Shown here piece by piece: positions 45,210 to 53,402 of a stretch of DNA of 64,000 bases (positions are counted from its first letter, which is position 1; each line of letters begins with the position of its first letter). This DNA is from Flavobacteriaceae bacterium. Lineage in GTDB: Bacteria; Bacteroidota; Bacteroidia; Flavobacteriales; Flavobacteriaceae. Both the position numbers and the translations under genes were made by a program. Where the stretch lies: assembly GCA_013214065.1 (NCBI GenBank), contig JABSPK010000002.1:310001-374000 (forward strand), given 5' to 3'. The notes beneath the pieces were generated by a model. It did not search any database. It had not been told where the DNA came from and saw nothing but the letters and a program-made list of their open reading frames with translations.

Positions 45210-45962
45210 ATGTTAGAGATAAAAAATTTACACGCCAGCGTAGAAGACAAAGACATCCTCAAAGGGATCAATCTAGCCGTTAATCCTGGTGAGGTACACG
45301 CCATTATGGGTCCTAACGGCTCAGGCAAGAGTACCCTCGCCTCGGTCATTGCAGGAAAGGAAGACTTTGAAGTTGAAAAAGGAAGCATCGCTTTGGAAGG
45401 GGAAGATCTTGAGGACCTGGCGCCGGAAGAACGCGCGCACAAGGGCATTTTCCTTTCATTTCAATACCCAGTCGAGATTCCCGGGGTCACGGTGACCAAC
45501 TTTATGAAAACGGCCATCAACGAATCGCGAAAAGCCCGCGGCTTGGATGATATGCCGGCCAACGAGATGTTGAAACTGATCCGTGAAAAATCGGAAATGT
45601 TGGAAATCGATAGGAAATTCCTCTCCCGTTCCTTGAACGAAGGGTTCTCAGGGGGTGAAAAGAAACGGAACGAAATTTTTCAAATGGCCATGATGGAACC
45701 GAAACTCGCGATTTTGGACGAGACCGATTCCGGATTGGATATCGATGCCCTGCGTATCGTTGCCAATGGGGTGAACAAATTGCGTGGCCCTGAAAACGCC
45801 ATCATCGTCATCACCCACTACCAACGTCTGCTTGAATACATCGTACCCGATTACGTTCATGTACTTCACGATGGAAAGATCGTGAAGTCGGGCGGTAAGG
45901 AATTGGCCTTGGAGCTGGAAGAAAAAGGATACGATTGGATCAAACAAGAAGCCGTAGTCTAA
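45210..45962 (+). CDS. sufC: Fe-S cluster assembly ATPase SufC
   Basis: A 250-residue ABC-type ATPase that drives cluster assembly on SufB-SufD; it is cytoplasmic and not a transporter. The Walker A motif is GPNGSGKST at 34-42, the Q-loop lies in FLSFQYPVEIPG, the signature is FSGGEKKRNEIFQM and the Walker B region is LAILDETDSGLDID; the switch histidine is in IVITHYQRL. The EKKRNEI form, rather than the LSGGQ of transporters, is typical of SufC. It is 47 bp from sufB and 10 bp from sufD. Confidence 0.96.
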   Translation: MLEIKNLHASVEDKDILKGINLAVNPGEVHAIMGPNGSGKSTLASVIAGKEDFEVEKGSIALEGEDLEDLAPEERAHKGIFLSFQYPVEIPGVTVTNFMKTAINESRKARGLDDMPANEMLKLIREKSEMLEIDRKFLSRSLNEGFSGGEKKRNEIFQMAMMEPKLAILDETDSGLDIDALRIVANGVNKLRGPENAIIVITHYQRLLEYIVPDYVHVLHDGKIVKSGGKELALELEEKGYDWIKQEAVV

Positions 45963-45972
45963 AGCGACCGTA

Positions 45973-47289
45973 ATGGATTTAAAAGATAAATTACTTTCTT
46001 CGTTTTTGGCCTTCGAAAACCAAGTCGACCTTGATAGCCCGGTTCATGAAATCCGGTCCGAAGCGCTGAAGAACTTTGAATTAAAGGGGTTCCCGACCAA
46101 AAAAGAGGAAGCTTGGAAATACACCTCTTTGAATGCCCTGCAAAAGACCGATTTCAGCATTTTTCCGAAAGAGCTGAACACCTTGGAATACAAGGAAGTC
46201 AAAAAGTACTTTCTACATGAGGTCGATACCTACAAAATCGTCTTCATCGATGGGGTATACAGTTCGTACTTGTCTGAGACCACACATGATGGGGTCGATG
46301 TTTGTTTGCTGAGCGCCGCTTTTTCAAAGCCGGTTTATCGCGAGACCATTGAAAAGCATTTCAATTCAGTGGCTTCCAAAGACGAGTCGTTGACTACCTT
46401 GAATACGGCCTTCAGTAAAGAAGGGGCGTACATCTATATCCCAAAAGGCAAGGCCCCTAAAAAACCAGTGCAGATCCTGCATTTCGCGACCGGTAATGAA
46501 GCCGCTTTGATGTTGCAGCCCAGAAACCTGGTCATCGTCGAGGAAAATGCAGAGGTACAGATCATCGAAAGGCACCAAAGCCTGACGAAACACGAGGTCT
46601 TCACCAATTCGGTCACCGAGATCATTGCGGCCAAAAGCGCCCGGGTCGACTATTACAAAGTGCAAAACGATAGGGAAACCGCCACCTTGGTCGACAATAC
46701 CTATATTGCCCAGAAAGACCATAGCAACGTAAGTGTACACACCTTTTCCTTCGGGGGAAAGCTGACACGGAACAACTTGAATTACTACCAAAACGGGGAA
46801 CGCATCGATTCGACCTTGAAAGGGGTGACGATTTTAGGGGAAAAACAACATGTAGACCACCACACCCTGGTACATCATGCACAACCCAATTGCGAAAGCC
46901 ATCAAGATTACAAAGGGATTTTCGGCGAGCGTTCGACCGGAGTCTTCAACGGGAAGATCATCGTTGACAAAATCGCCCAAAAAACCAATGCGTTTCAGCA
47001 AAACAATAATATCCTGATAAGTGATCGTGCAACGATCAATACCAAACCGCAATTGGAGATATTCGCCGATGACGTTAAGTGTTCGCATGGTTGTACCATA
47101 GGGCAATTGGATGAAGAAGCGCTGTTCTATTTGCAATCAAGGGGCATTCCGAAGAAAGAGGCGACCGCTTTGCTGATGTATGCCTTCGCCAATAATGTTT
47201 TGGAAAGCGTTCGGATACCTGCTTTAAAGAACCGAATCACCACCTTGATTGCCAATAAATTGGGTGTTCGGGTCGGATTTGAACTCTAA
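45973..47289 (+). CDS. sufD: Fe-S cluster assembly protein SufD
   Basis: A 438-residue SufD, the paralogue of SufB that completes the SufBC2D scaffold. The beta-helix part includes YIYIPKGKAPKKPVQILHF, LVIVEENAEVQIIERHQS and FGGKLTRNNLNYYQNGER; the C-terminal KCSHGCTIGQLDEEALFYLQSRGI segment is strongly conserved, with the functionally important histidine. It sits 10 bp after sufC and 11 bp before sufS, as expected for one transcript. The ATG at 45973 gives the typical MDLKDKLLSSFLAFEN opening. Confidence 0.96.
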   Translation: MDLKDKLLSSFLAFENQVDLDSPVHEIRSEALKNFELKGFPTKKEEAWKYTSLNALQKTDFSIFPKELNTLEYKEVKKYFLHEVDTYKIVFIDGVYSSYLSETTHDGVDVCLLSAAFSKPVYRETIEKHFNSVASKDESLTTLNTAFSKEGAYIYIPKGKAPKKPVQILHFATGNEAALMLQPRNLVIVEENAEVQIIERHQSLTKHEVFTNSVTEIIAAKSARVDYYKVQNDRETATLVDNTYIAQKDHSNVSVHTFSFGGKLTRNNLNYYQNGERIDSTLKGVTILGEKQHVDHHTLVHHAQPNCESHQDYKGIFGERSTGVFNGKIIVDKIAQKTNAFQQNNNILISDRATINTKPQLEIFADDVKCSHGCTIGQLDEEALFYLQSRGIPKKEATALLMYAFANNVLESVRIPALKNRITTLIANKLGVRVGFEL

Positions 47290-47300
47290 CGAAGAATCGC

Positions 47301-48527
47301 ATGGTCGGATATGATTTTGATGTCGAACGGATTCGCAAGGACTTTCCCATTTTACAAAGGAAAGTCAATGGCCAAGACTTGGTCTACCTCGACAATGCGG
47401 CAACCTCGCAGACGCCACAACAAGTCATCGACACTATTGTAGCCTATTACCACACCTACAACGCGAACATCCATCGCGGGGTACACGCGCTTTCTCAGGA
47501 AGCCACGGATGCCTATGAGGAAGCACGTGAAAAAATCAGGGCCCATTTCAATATCGCCAAGCCTTATGAGGTGATTTTCACTTCGGGCACTACGCACGCC
47601 ATCAATTTGGTCGCCAATGGTTTTGATACCTTTTTAAGAAACGGGGATGAAATACTGGTGTCGGCCATGGAACACCATTCCAACATCGTGCCTTGGCAAA
47701 TGCTTTGTGAACGCACCGGCGCGACCTTAAAGGTCATCCCGATGAACACCCGTGGCGAATTGGTCATGACGACCTATCACGAGCTGTTGAACGAACGCAC
47801 CAAATTGGTCTTCTGCAACCACATATCGAATGCGCTGGGTACCATCAATCCGATTAAGGAAATCATTGACGCGGCCCATGAAAAAGGTGCTGCGGTCTTG
47901 ATCGACGGGGCCCAGGCCGCACCACACATAAAGGCCGATATGCAGGCCCTCGATGTGGATTTTTATACGATTTCGGCCCATAAAGTCTGTGGTCCTACCG
48001 GTGTCGGCATGCTATATGGTAAAGAAGCCTGGTTGAATAAGCTACCGCCCTACCAAGGTGGGGGCGAAATGATCGCCGAGGTGACCTTTGAAAAAACCAC
48101 CTATGCCGATCTGCCCCATAAATTCGAAGCGGGTACACCCAATATTTGTGGGGGTATCGCCTTTGGTGCGGCCCTTGATTATATGAACGCCATCGGATTC
48201 GATTCCATCGCACGATACGAAAAGGAACTGCTCGATTACGCTACCGAAAAGCTAATGGCCATAGACAGCATGGTCATTTACGGAACCGCTACCAATAAAA
48301 CCTCTGTGATCTCTTTCAATATCAAAGGCATCCACCCCTATGATATCGGAACCATTTTGGACAAATTAGGGATTGCGGTCCGTACCGGGCACCATTGCGC
48401 CCAACCCATCATGGATTTTTATCGGATTCCGGGGACGGTTCGTGCCAGTTTCAGCTTTTATAATACCAAAGACGAAGTCGATCGTTTCGTAGCGGCCGTT
48501 GAACGGGCGAAAAGTATGCTCGCCTAG
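47301..48527 (+). CDS. sufS: Cysteine desulfurase SufS
   Basis: A 408-residue PLP enzyme that removes sulfur from cysteine for cluster assembly. The PLP lysine is K228 in ISAHKVCGPTGVG and the persulfide-forming cysteine is C366 in RTGHHCAQP, the SufS (group II) arrangement with the short cysteine loop. Further family segments are YLDNAATSQTP, TSGTTHAINLVA and EFEAGTPNI-like KFEAGTPNICG. It hands sulfur to SufE, encoded 43 bp downstream. The length is normal and the gene intact. Confidence 0.96.
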   Translation: MVGYDFDVERIRKDFPILQRKVNGQDLVYLDNAATSQTPQQVIDTIVAYYHTYNANIHRGVHALSQEATDAYEEAREKIRAHFNIAKPYEVIFTSGTTHAINLVANGFDTFLRNGDEILVSAMEHHSNIVPWQMLCERTGATLKVIPMNTRGELVMTTYHELLNERTKLVFCNHISNALGTINPIKEIIDAAHEKGAAVLIDGAQAAPHIKADMQALDVDFYTISAHKVCGPTGVGMLYGKEAWLNKLPPYQGGGEMIAEVTFEKTTYADLPHKFEAGTPNICGGIAFGAALDYMNAIGFDSIARYEKELLDYATEKLMAIDSMVIYGTATNKTSVISFNIKGIHPYDIGTILDKLGIAVRTGHHCAQPIMDFYRIPGTVRASFSFYNTKDEVDRFVAAVERAKSMLA

Positions 48528-48548
48528 GGCCGCGTATTCGATTAACCT

Positions 48549-48556
48549 TATTTTTG
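48549..48556 (+). promoter_or_regulatory. Putative internal -7 box (TATTTTTG) before sufE
   Basis: Matches TAnnTTTG in the 43-bp sufS-sufE gap and ends 14 bp before the sufE ATG. No clear -33 TTG. A secondary start for sufE onward is possible. Confidence 0.3.
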
Positions 48557-48570
48557 CATAAAACAAACCC

Positions 48571-48993
48571 ATGTCGATAGCAGCCATTCAAGAAGAAATC
48601 GTAGCCGAATTTTCAGTGTTCGATGATTGGATGCAGCGCTATGAATATATGATCGAACTTGGCAAATCCTTGCCTTTGATCGAAGAGCGCTACAAAACCG
48701 ACGCTAACATCATTAAAGGATGCCAAAGCAAAGTCTGGGTCCACGCCGAGTTACAGGGTGACAAACTCGTTTTCACGGCCGATAGCGATGCCATCATCAC
48801 CAAAGGGATCATCGCTATATTGATTCGGGCCTTTAGCGAGCAGCACCCCAAGGATATTATCGATGCTGAAACCGGTTTCATCGATGAGATCGGATTGAAA
48901 GACCACCTTTCACCGACCCGTGCCAATGGCTTGGTGAGCATGATGAAACAGTTGAAATTGTATGCGATAGCGTACCAAACCCAATTGAATTGA
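48571..48993 (+). CDS. sufE: Sulfur acceptor SufE
   Basis: A 140-residue SufE. The acceptor cysteine is C51 in IIKGCQSKVWVHAEL, and the surrounding RYEYMIELGKSLPLIEERYKTD and SPTRANGLVSMMKQLK match the family. SufE takes the persulfide from SufS and transfers it to SufB. The ATG at 48571 gives the standard start, and the stop is followed one base later by the DUF59 gene's ATG, so translation is likely coupled. Confidence 0.95.
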   Translation: MSIAAIQEEIVAEFSVFDDWMQRYEYMIELGKSLPLIEERYKTDANIIKGCQSKVWVHAELQGDKLVFTADSDAIITKGIIAILIRAFSEQHPKDIIDAETGFIDEIGLKDHLSPTRANGLVSMMKQLKLYAIAYQTQLN

Positions 48994-48994
48994 A

Positions 48995-49324
48995 ATGAGT
49001 GAGGAATTGACCATAGATACCCAAGAACTCGGTGAGAAAATCGTAGTGGTTTTAAAAACGATCTATGATCCCGAAATCCCGGTCGACATTTACGAACTGG
49101 GGTTGATATACGATGTCTTCGTCAATGAGGCCTATGAAGTGAAGATCTTAATGACCTTGACATCACCGAATTGCCCGGTTGCCGAAACGCTTCCGGTCGA
49201 AGTGGAAGAAAAAGTGAAATCACTCGACATCATTTCGGATGTCGAAGTTGAAATTACCTTCGACCCCCCTTGGACCCAAGACTTGATGAGCGAGGAGGCC
49301 AAACTGGAATTGGGCCTGCTGTAA
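48995..49324 (+). CDS. DUF59/MIP18 family Fe-S assembly protein
   Basis: A 109-residue DUF59 protein. Conserved parts are KTIYDPEIPVDIYELGLIYDV near 27 and MTLTSPNCPVAETLP near 55, with the family cysteine in SPNCPVAE. Such proteins assist SUF in iron-sulfur maturation (PaaD/SufT-like). It starts one base after the sufE stop and is followed by the DUF2480 gene 24 bp on. I leave the symbol open, since Bacteroidota members are distinct from the SufT described in Firmicutes. Confidence 0.93.
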   Translation: MSEELTIDTQELGEKIVVVLKTIYDPEIPVDIYELGLIYDVFVNEAYEVKILMTLTSPNCPVAETLPVEVEEKVKSLDIISDVEVEITFDPPWTQDLMSEEAKLELGLL

Positions 49325-49348
49325 GCACCGACCCTTAAACCCACCCGC

Positions 49349-49852
49349 ATGGAAGAAATACGAAATAGGGTCGCTGAAAGCAAACTCCTCACCTTTGATT
49401 TGGAAACCTTTTATCCAGAAGGGCAACGTACCGTATTCGACATCAAAGATTGGTTATACGAAGGCTTGTTACTGCGTGAAAAGGACTTTCGTGCCTCAGT
49501 GGCCGATCATGATTGGCAACAATATCAAGAGCATTACATCGCTTTGACTTGTTCGAACGATGCCATAATACCCGGTTGGGCCTTCATGTTGGTAGCTTCG
49601 AAATTGGCCCCGTTTGCCAAAAAAACCGTTATCGGTGATTTGGATCAGCTTGAATCGGCCATCTTTCAAGAGGTCTTGATGCAGCTTGATACAGCGCCTT
49701 ATGCCGACAAGCCAGTGATTATCAAGGGGTGTGCCAACAAACCCATCCCACAGAATGCCTACATCACGGCCATTGCGAAAATCCAGGAAGTCGCTAAATC
49801 GGTAATGTACGGTGAAGCCTGTTCTTCGGTACCGCTTTACAAAAGAAAGTAG
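49349..49852 (+). CDS. DUF2480 family protein (suf-linked)
   Basis: A 167-residue protein matching DUF2480, a Bacteroidota family usually found at the end of suf operons, as here. Two cysteine sites are notable: IIKGCANKPIPQNAY, which echoes the IIKGC of SufE, and YGEACSSVPLYKRK at the C-terminus. These may bind iron or sulfur, which is inference. It follows the DUF59 gene by 24 bp and is the last gene before a separate promoter at 49882. Confidence 0.9.
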   Translation: MEEIRNRVAESKLLTFDLETFYPEGQRTVFDIKDWLYEGLLLREKDFRASVADHDWQQYQEHYIALTCSNDAIIPGWAFMLVASKLAPFAKKTVIGDLDQLESAIFQEVLMQLDTAPYADKPVIIKGCANKPIPQNAYITAIAKIQEVAKSVMYGEACSSVPLYKRK

Positions 49853-49881
49853 GTTTTTTCCACCCGTTTTGTGACTTTGGC

Positions 49882-49889
49882 TAACTTTG
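49882..49889 (+). promoter_or_regulatory. Putative -7 box (TAACTTTG) for the first DUF3078 gene
   Basis: Fits TAnnTTTG and ends 28 bp before the ATG at 49918. Confidence 0.4.
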
Positions 49890-49917
49890 TGTTTCTCAAT
49901 GCAAACCCTTTATAACT

Positions 49918-50841
49918 ATGAAAAAACTAGCTATCGTCATGCTGCTGTTGACCACGATCGGTACAATGGCCCAGACCAAAGAGGAATTGGAGGCTGAAAT
50001 GGCCCCTAAAAAAGACTCTATTGCCGCCATCCAAGGACGGGTCGATGCCATACAGGCAAAAATCGATGCCCTCCCCGGATGGAAATTGGGTGCCTTCGGT
50101 ACCATAGGAGGAAGTCTATCGAATTTCAACAACTGGTACGCCCAGGGATTTCCAAACAACTCATCTGGAAACATCGGATTTACGGTAAACGCCTTTGCCA
50201 ACTTACAACAGGAAAAATTCTTTTGGAGAAACGCCTTGACCACCAATTTGACCTGGGTCAAATTGGATGACGAAGATGATCCCACTGATGAAGACGGGTT
50301 TCGAGAAGCCACCGATGTATTCAACCTATCCTCACTGTACGGCAGGAAACTAAGCGACAAATTCGCCGTTTCGGGCCTATTGGAATACCGAACGACGATC
50401 TTGAGCAATTTCAACGATCCAGGGTATCTAGACCTTGGCGTCGGGGCCACATGGACACCCGTTGCCAATTTGGTCGTGGTCATCCATCCGTTGAACTATA
50501 ATTTCGTTTTTGCCGATGACGACACCATCTTCAACTCCTCTTTAGGAGCAAAGATCTTGGCCGACTATACCCGACAGATCGGGGCGGTTTCCTTCAAGTC
50601 GAACCTATCGCTTTTCCAAAGCTACGAAGACGGTGATTTGAGCAATTGGACATGGACCAATTCGTTCGCCTACACCTTGTGGAAGGCCATTGGGGTCGGT
50701 TTCGATTTCGGACTTCGTAACAACAAGCAAGAAGCCTTGAATTACGAAATCAATACCCTTGGCAATACCACGGCCACTTTCGACAATATCGATAACGACT
50801 TGCAGACCTACTGGACCCTTGGTCTCAGTTATTCCTTCTAA
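49918..50841 (+). CDS. DUF3078 outer-membrane beta-barrel protein (copy 1)
   Basis: A 307-residue protein with a signal peptide (MKKLAIVMLLLTTIGTMAQ), a short coiled coil at about 20-50 (EAEMAPKKDSIAAIQGRVDAIQ), then alternating amphipathic strands ending in a terminal phenylalanine (GLSYSF), the mark of an outer-membrane barrel. Conserved DUF3078 segments include SLSNFNNWYAQGFPNNSSGN and NWTWTNSFAYTLW. The family has no known function. It has its own -7 box and a strong terminator, and a close paralogue follows at 50934. Confidence 0.9.
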   Translation: MKKLAIVMLLLTTIGTMAQTKEELEAEMAPKKDSIAAIQGRVDAIQAKIDALPGWKLGAFGTIGGSLSNFNNWYAQGFPNNSSGNIGFTVNAFANLQQEKFFWRNALTTNLTWVKLDDEDDPTDEDGFREATDVFNLSSLYGRKLSDKFAVSGLLEYRTTILSNFNDPGYLDLGVGATWTPVANLVVVIHPLNYNFVFADDDTIFNSSLGAKILADYTRQIGAVSFKSNLSLFQSYEDGDLSNWTWTNSFAYTLWKAIGVGFDFGLRNNKQEALNYEINTLGNTTATFDNIDNDLQTYWTLGLSYSF

Positions 50842-50861
50842 GGAACCCTTTCCAAAAAAGA

Positions 50862-50891
50862 TAAAAGCCCGGGATTTTCCGGGCTTTTTTA
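50862..50891 (+). terminator. Intrinsic terminator after DUF3078 copy 1
   Basis: Stem AAAAGCCCGG/CCGGGCTTTT with an ATTTT-type loop and a T-run. It lies 20 bp after the stop at 50841. Confidence 0.85.
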
Positions 50892-50901
50892 TTGGGCGGC
50901 G

Positions 50902-50909
50902 TATTTTTG
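50902..50909 (+). promoter_or_regulatory. Putative -7 box (TATTTTTG) for the second DUF3078 gene
   Basis: Fits TAnnTTTG; ends 24 bp before the ATG at 50934 and lies just after the upstream terminator. Confidence 0.4.
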
Positions 50910-50933
50910 TGATCGCAACCAAAAATCACGTCC

Positions 50934-51866
50934 ATGAAATCGTTTTTGATCAGCTGCTTGGTAGGTTTGTTGCCCCTCTCGGTCATGGCCCAAGAAAAAG
51001 CGGACATAGAGGCCGAAATCGCAAGCAATAAGGATACTATCAAGGTTTTCCAAAAGCGGGTCGATAGCCTTCAGGCCAAACTCAATGCACTTCCGGGATG
51101 GCGGTTCGGTGCATTCGGAACCATCGGGGGCAATATCTCCGAATTCACCAATTGGTACGCCCAGGGCTTTCCTAACAACTCATCGGGTAATATCGGTTTC
51201 ACGCTGAATGCTTTTGCCAATCTAAAACAACCCTCGTTCTATTGGCGCAATGCGATCAATACCAACCTCTCTTGGGTACGCATCGATGATCGTGACGATC
51301 CCGATGACGATACCGGGTTTCGTGCAGCCACCGACGTGTTCAACCTCACTTCACTGTTCGGTTTGAAGCTGGATGAAAAATGGGCCATTTCAACCTTGCT
51401 CGAATACCGTACCACCTTGATCAATAATTTTCATAACCCAGGGTACATCGACCTGGGCTTCGGGGCGACCTGGACCCCGGTGACGGACCTTGTCGTGGTG
51501 ATCCAACCCTTGAACTACAACATCGTTTTAAGCGATGAGGATGAGTTGTTCGAATCATCAGGAGGAGCTAAGATCGTTGCAGATTATACGCGAAAGCTGG
51601 GGGCGGTCTCTTTCAAGACCAACCTTTCCGTTTTTCAAAGTTACCGCGATACGAACCTCAGTAATTGGACCTGGACCAATTCGTTGGCATATACCCTATG
51701 GAAGGTCATCGGATTGGGATTTGATTTCGGGCTTCGCAACAACAGACAGGAAACCTTGAACTTCGTTCGCAACAATGCCCCTACCCCTGATCCAGACGCG
51801 ACTTTCGACAGGATCGACAATGAATTGCAATCGTATTGGACCCTTGGACTTAGTTATTCCTTTTAA
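50934..51866 (+). CDS. DUF3078 outer-membrane beta-barrel protein (copy 2)
   Basis: A 310-residue paralogue of the previous gene with the same order: signal peptide ending near VMAQ, coiled coil (EAEIASNKDTIKVFQKRVDSLQ), the NISEFTNWYAQGFPNNSSGN segment and a barrel ending GLSYSF. The two align almost end to end by eye, with a few short insertions near the C-terminus. Separate promoter boxes and terminators suggest they are expressed independently. The function is unknown. Confidence 0.9.
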   Translation: MKSFLISCLVGLLPLSVMAQEKADIEAEIASNKDTIKVFQKRVDSLQAKLNALPGWRFGAFGTIGGNISEFTNWYAQGFPNNSSGNIGFTLNAFANLKQPSFYWRNAINTNLSWVRIDDRDDPDDDTGFRAATDVFNLTSLFGLKLDEKWAISTLLEYRTTLINNFHNPGYIDLGFGATWTPVTDLVVVIQPLNYNIVLSDEDELFESSGGAKIVADYTRKLGAVSFKTNLSVFQSYRDTNLSNWTWTNSLAYTLWKVIGLGFDFGLRNNRQETLNFVRNNAPTPDPDATFDRIDNELQSYWTLGLSYSF

Positions 51867-51889
51867 GTACGAAACGAGACCAAAAGACA

Positions 51890-51915
51890 AAAGCCCCGGA
51901 CGGGTCCAGGGCTTT
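51890..51915 (+). terminator. Intrinsic terminator after DUF3078 copy 2
   Basis: AAAGCCC-C-GGA pairs with TCC-A-GGGCTTT around a CGGG loop, 24 bp after the stop. The T-run after the stem is short. Confidence 0.7.
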
Positions 51916-52006
51916 CAATGCAATCAAGAATTTCTTGATGTTTCAATTTTAGCAAGTAGTAAAGTACAAGTGTATTTGGGGTGAACACTATAACTATGAC
52001 GTAAAG

Positions 52007-52037
52007 ATATGGCATCGCCTTTGGGAGGCCATATTTT
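52007..52037. terminator. Hairpin with T-run before the convergent hflX stop
   Basis: ATATGGC (52007-52013) pairs with GCCATAT (52028-52034), followed by a T-run ending near 52038. It lies in the 237-bp gap between two convergent units and may stop transcription from the left side. Confidence 0.45.
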
Positions 52038-52103
52038 TGTTGTCAACCCCTTTTATTTTGTTGTGGAAAAGACGAACGTCCAAAATCATCGATGAACTGC
52101 CTA

Positions 52104-53315
52104 CTATTGGCCATCCAGATGTTCCGGATACAAAAAGTTGTTGTACGGGAAACGTGTCACATGAATATCACGGACCTCATCATACACCCTTTTCCTGAAC
52201 TCGTCGAGGTTTTCCTTATTTAAGGCCGAAATGAACAAAGCACGATCCCCGATTTTATTGAACCAAGTCTTTTTCCACTCCTCAAGGGTGAAGTGGGCCG
52301 AAGTCCGAACCGTGGTCAGGTCATCTTCCGCGATGTTCTCAGGAACATAGCGATCGATTTTGTTGAAGACCATGATCGTTTTTTTATCCGCGCTATGGAT
52401 CTCATCCAAGATTTGATTGACCGAGGCGATATGTTCTTCGAAATTCGGATGCGAAATATCGACTACATGGAGCAAGAGGTCGGCTTCGCGAACCTCATCC
52501 AAGGTGCTTTTAAAACTCTCTACCAATTGGGTCGGTAGTTTGCGGATGAACCCAACGGTATCACTCAGCAGAAAAGGTAGGTTGCCGATGACCACTTTGC
52601 GCACCGTGGTATCAAGGGTCGCGAACAGTTTGTTTTCGGCAAATACCTCACTTTTACTGACCACGTTCATCAGGGTCGACTTTCCGACATTGGTATATCC
52701 TACCAAGGCGACACGGACCAATGCCCCGCGGTTCCCCCTTTGGGTTTCCATCTGACGGTCGATCTTGATCAATTTCTTCTTGAGTAAGGCGATGCGGTCG
52801 CGAACGATACGTCTATCCGTTTCGATTTCCGTCTCCCCTGGGCCCCGCATTCCGATACCCCCTCGTTGTCTTTCCAAGTGGGTCCATAGTCCGGTCAATC
52901 GGGGCAATAGGTATTCGTATTGGGCCAGCTCGACTTGGGTGCGCGCATAGCTAGTCTGCGCCCGTTGGGCGAAAATATCAAGGATCAAGCTCGTACGATC
53001 CAAAATCTTACAGCGCAACAACTTCTCGATGTTGTTTTGTTGCGCCGGAGAAAGCTCGTCATCGAATATCACCGAACCGATGTCGTTGGCTTTGACGTAC
53101 TGCTGCACTTCTTCCATTTTACCACTTCCGATATAGGTCTTCGGGTTCGGTACCTCGACCCGCTGCACGAAGCGCTTGCTGACCTCGCCACCTGCGGTAA
53201 AGGTCAAGAACTCGAGCTCGTCAAGGTACTCACGCACCTTGGTCTCGTCTTGCGATTTATTGATGACCCCTATCAAAATGGCCTTCTCATGACCTATGGT
53301 CCTTTTCTCCAGCAT
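52104..53315 (-). CDS. hflX: GTPase HflX
   Basis: A 403-residue ribosome-associated GTPase that rescues stalled or heat-damaged ribosomes. The N-terminal HflX domain is followed by the glycine-rich linker RGGIGMRGPGETEIETDRR, then the G domain: G1 GYTNVGKST, G3 DTVGF and G4 NKID. The frame runs upstream to 53471, but that part is not family-like, and the ATG at 53315 gives the usual MLEKRTIGHEKAILIGV opening. A minus-strand TAGTTTTG box lies 15 bp upstream of this start. Confidence 0.95.
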   Translation of the reverse strand: MLEKRTIGHEKAILIGVINKSQDETKVREYLDELEFLTFTAGGEVSKRFVQRVEVPNPKTYIGSGKMEEVQQYVKANDIGSVIFDDELSPAQQNNIEKLLRCKILDRTSLILDIFAQRAQTSYARTQVELAQYEYLLPRLTGLWTHLERQRGGIGMRGPGETEIETDRRIVRDRIALLKKKLIKIDRQMETQRGNRGALVRVALVGYTNVGKSTLMNVVSKSEVFAENKLFATLDTTVRKVVIGNLPFLLSDTVGFIRKLPTQLVESFKSTLDEVREADLLLHVVDISHPNFEEHIASVNQILDEIHSADKKTIMVFNKIDRYVPENIAEDDLTTVRTSAHFTLEEWKKTWFNKIGDRALFISALNKENLDEFRKRVYDEVRDIHVTRFPYNNFLYPEHLDGQ

Positions 53316-53330
53316 AACCGATCTAAAGTG

Positions 53331-53338
53331 CAAAACTA
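53331..53338 (-). promoter_or_regulatory. Putative -7 box (TAGTTTTG) for hflX
   Basis: Minus-strand match to TAnnTTTG, ending 15 bp before the hflX ATG. No clear -33 TTG. Confidence 0.4.
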
Positions 53339-53402
53339 CGTAATGTTTGCAGTTGATTTTTGTACATTTCGATAGGAAATCGCCCGGTAAAGCTGATTTT
53401 TC

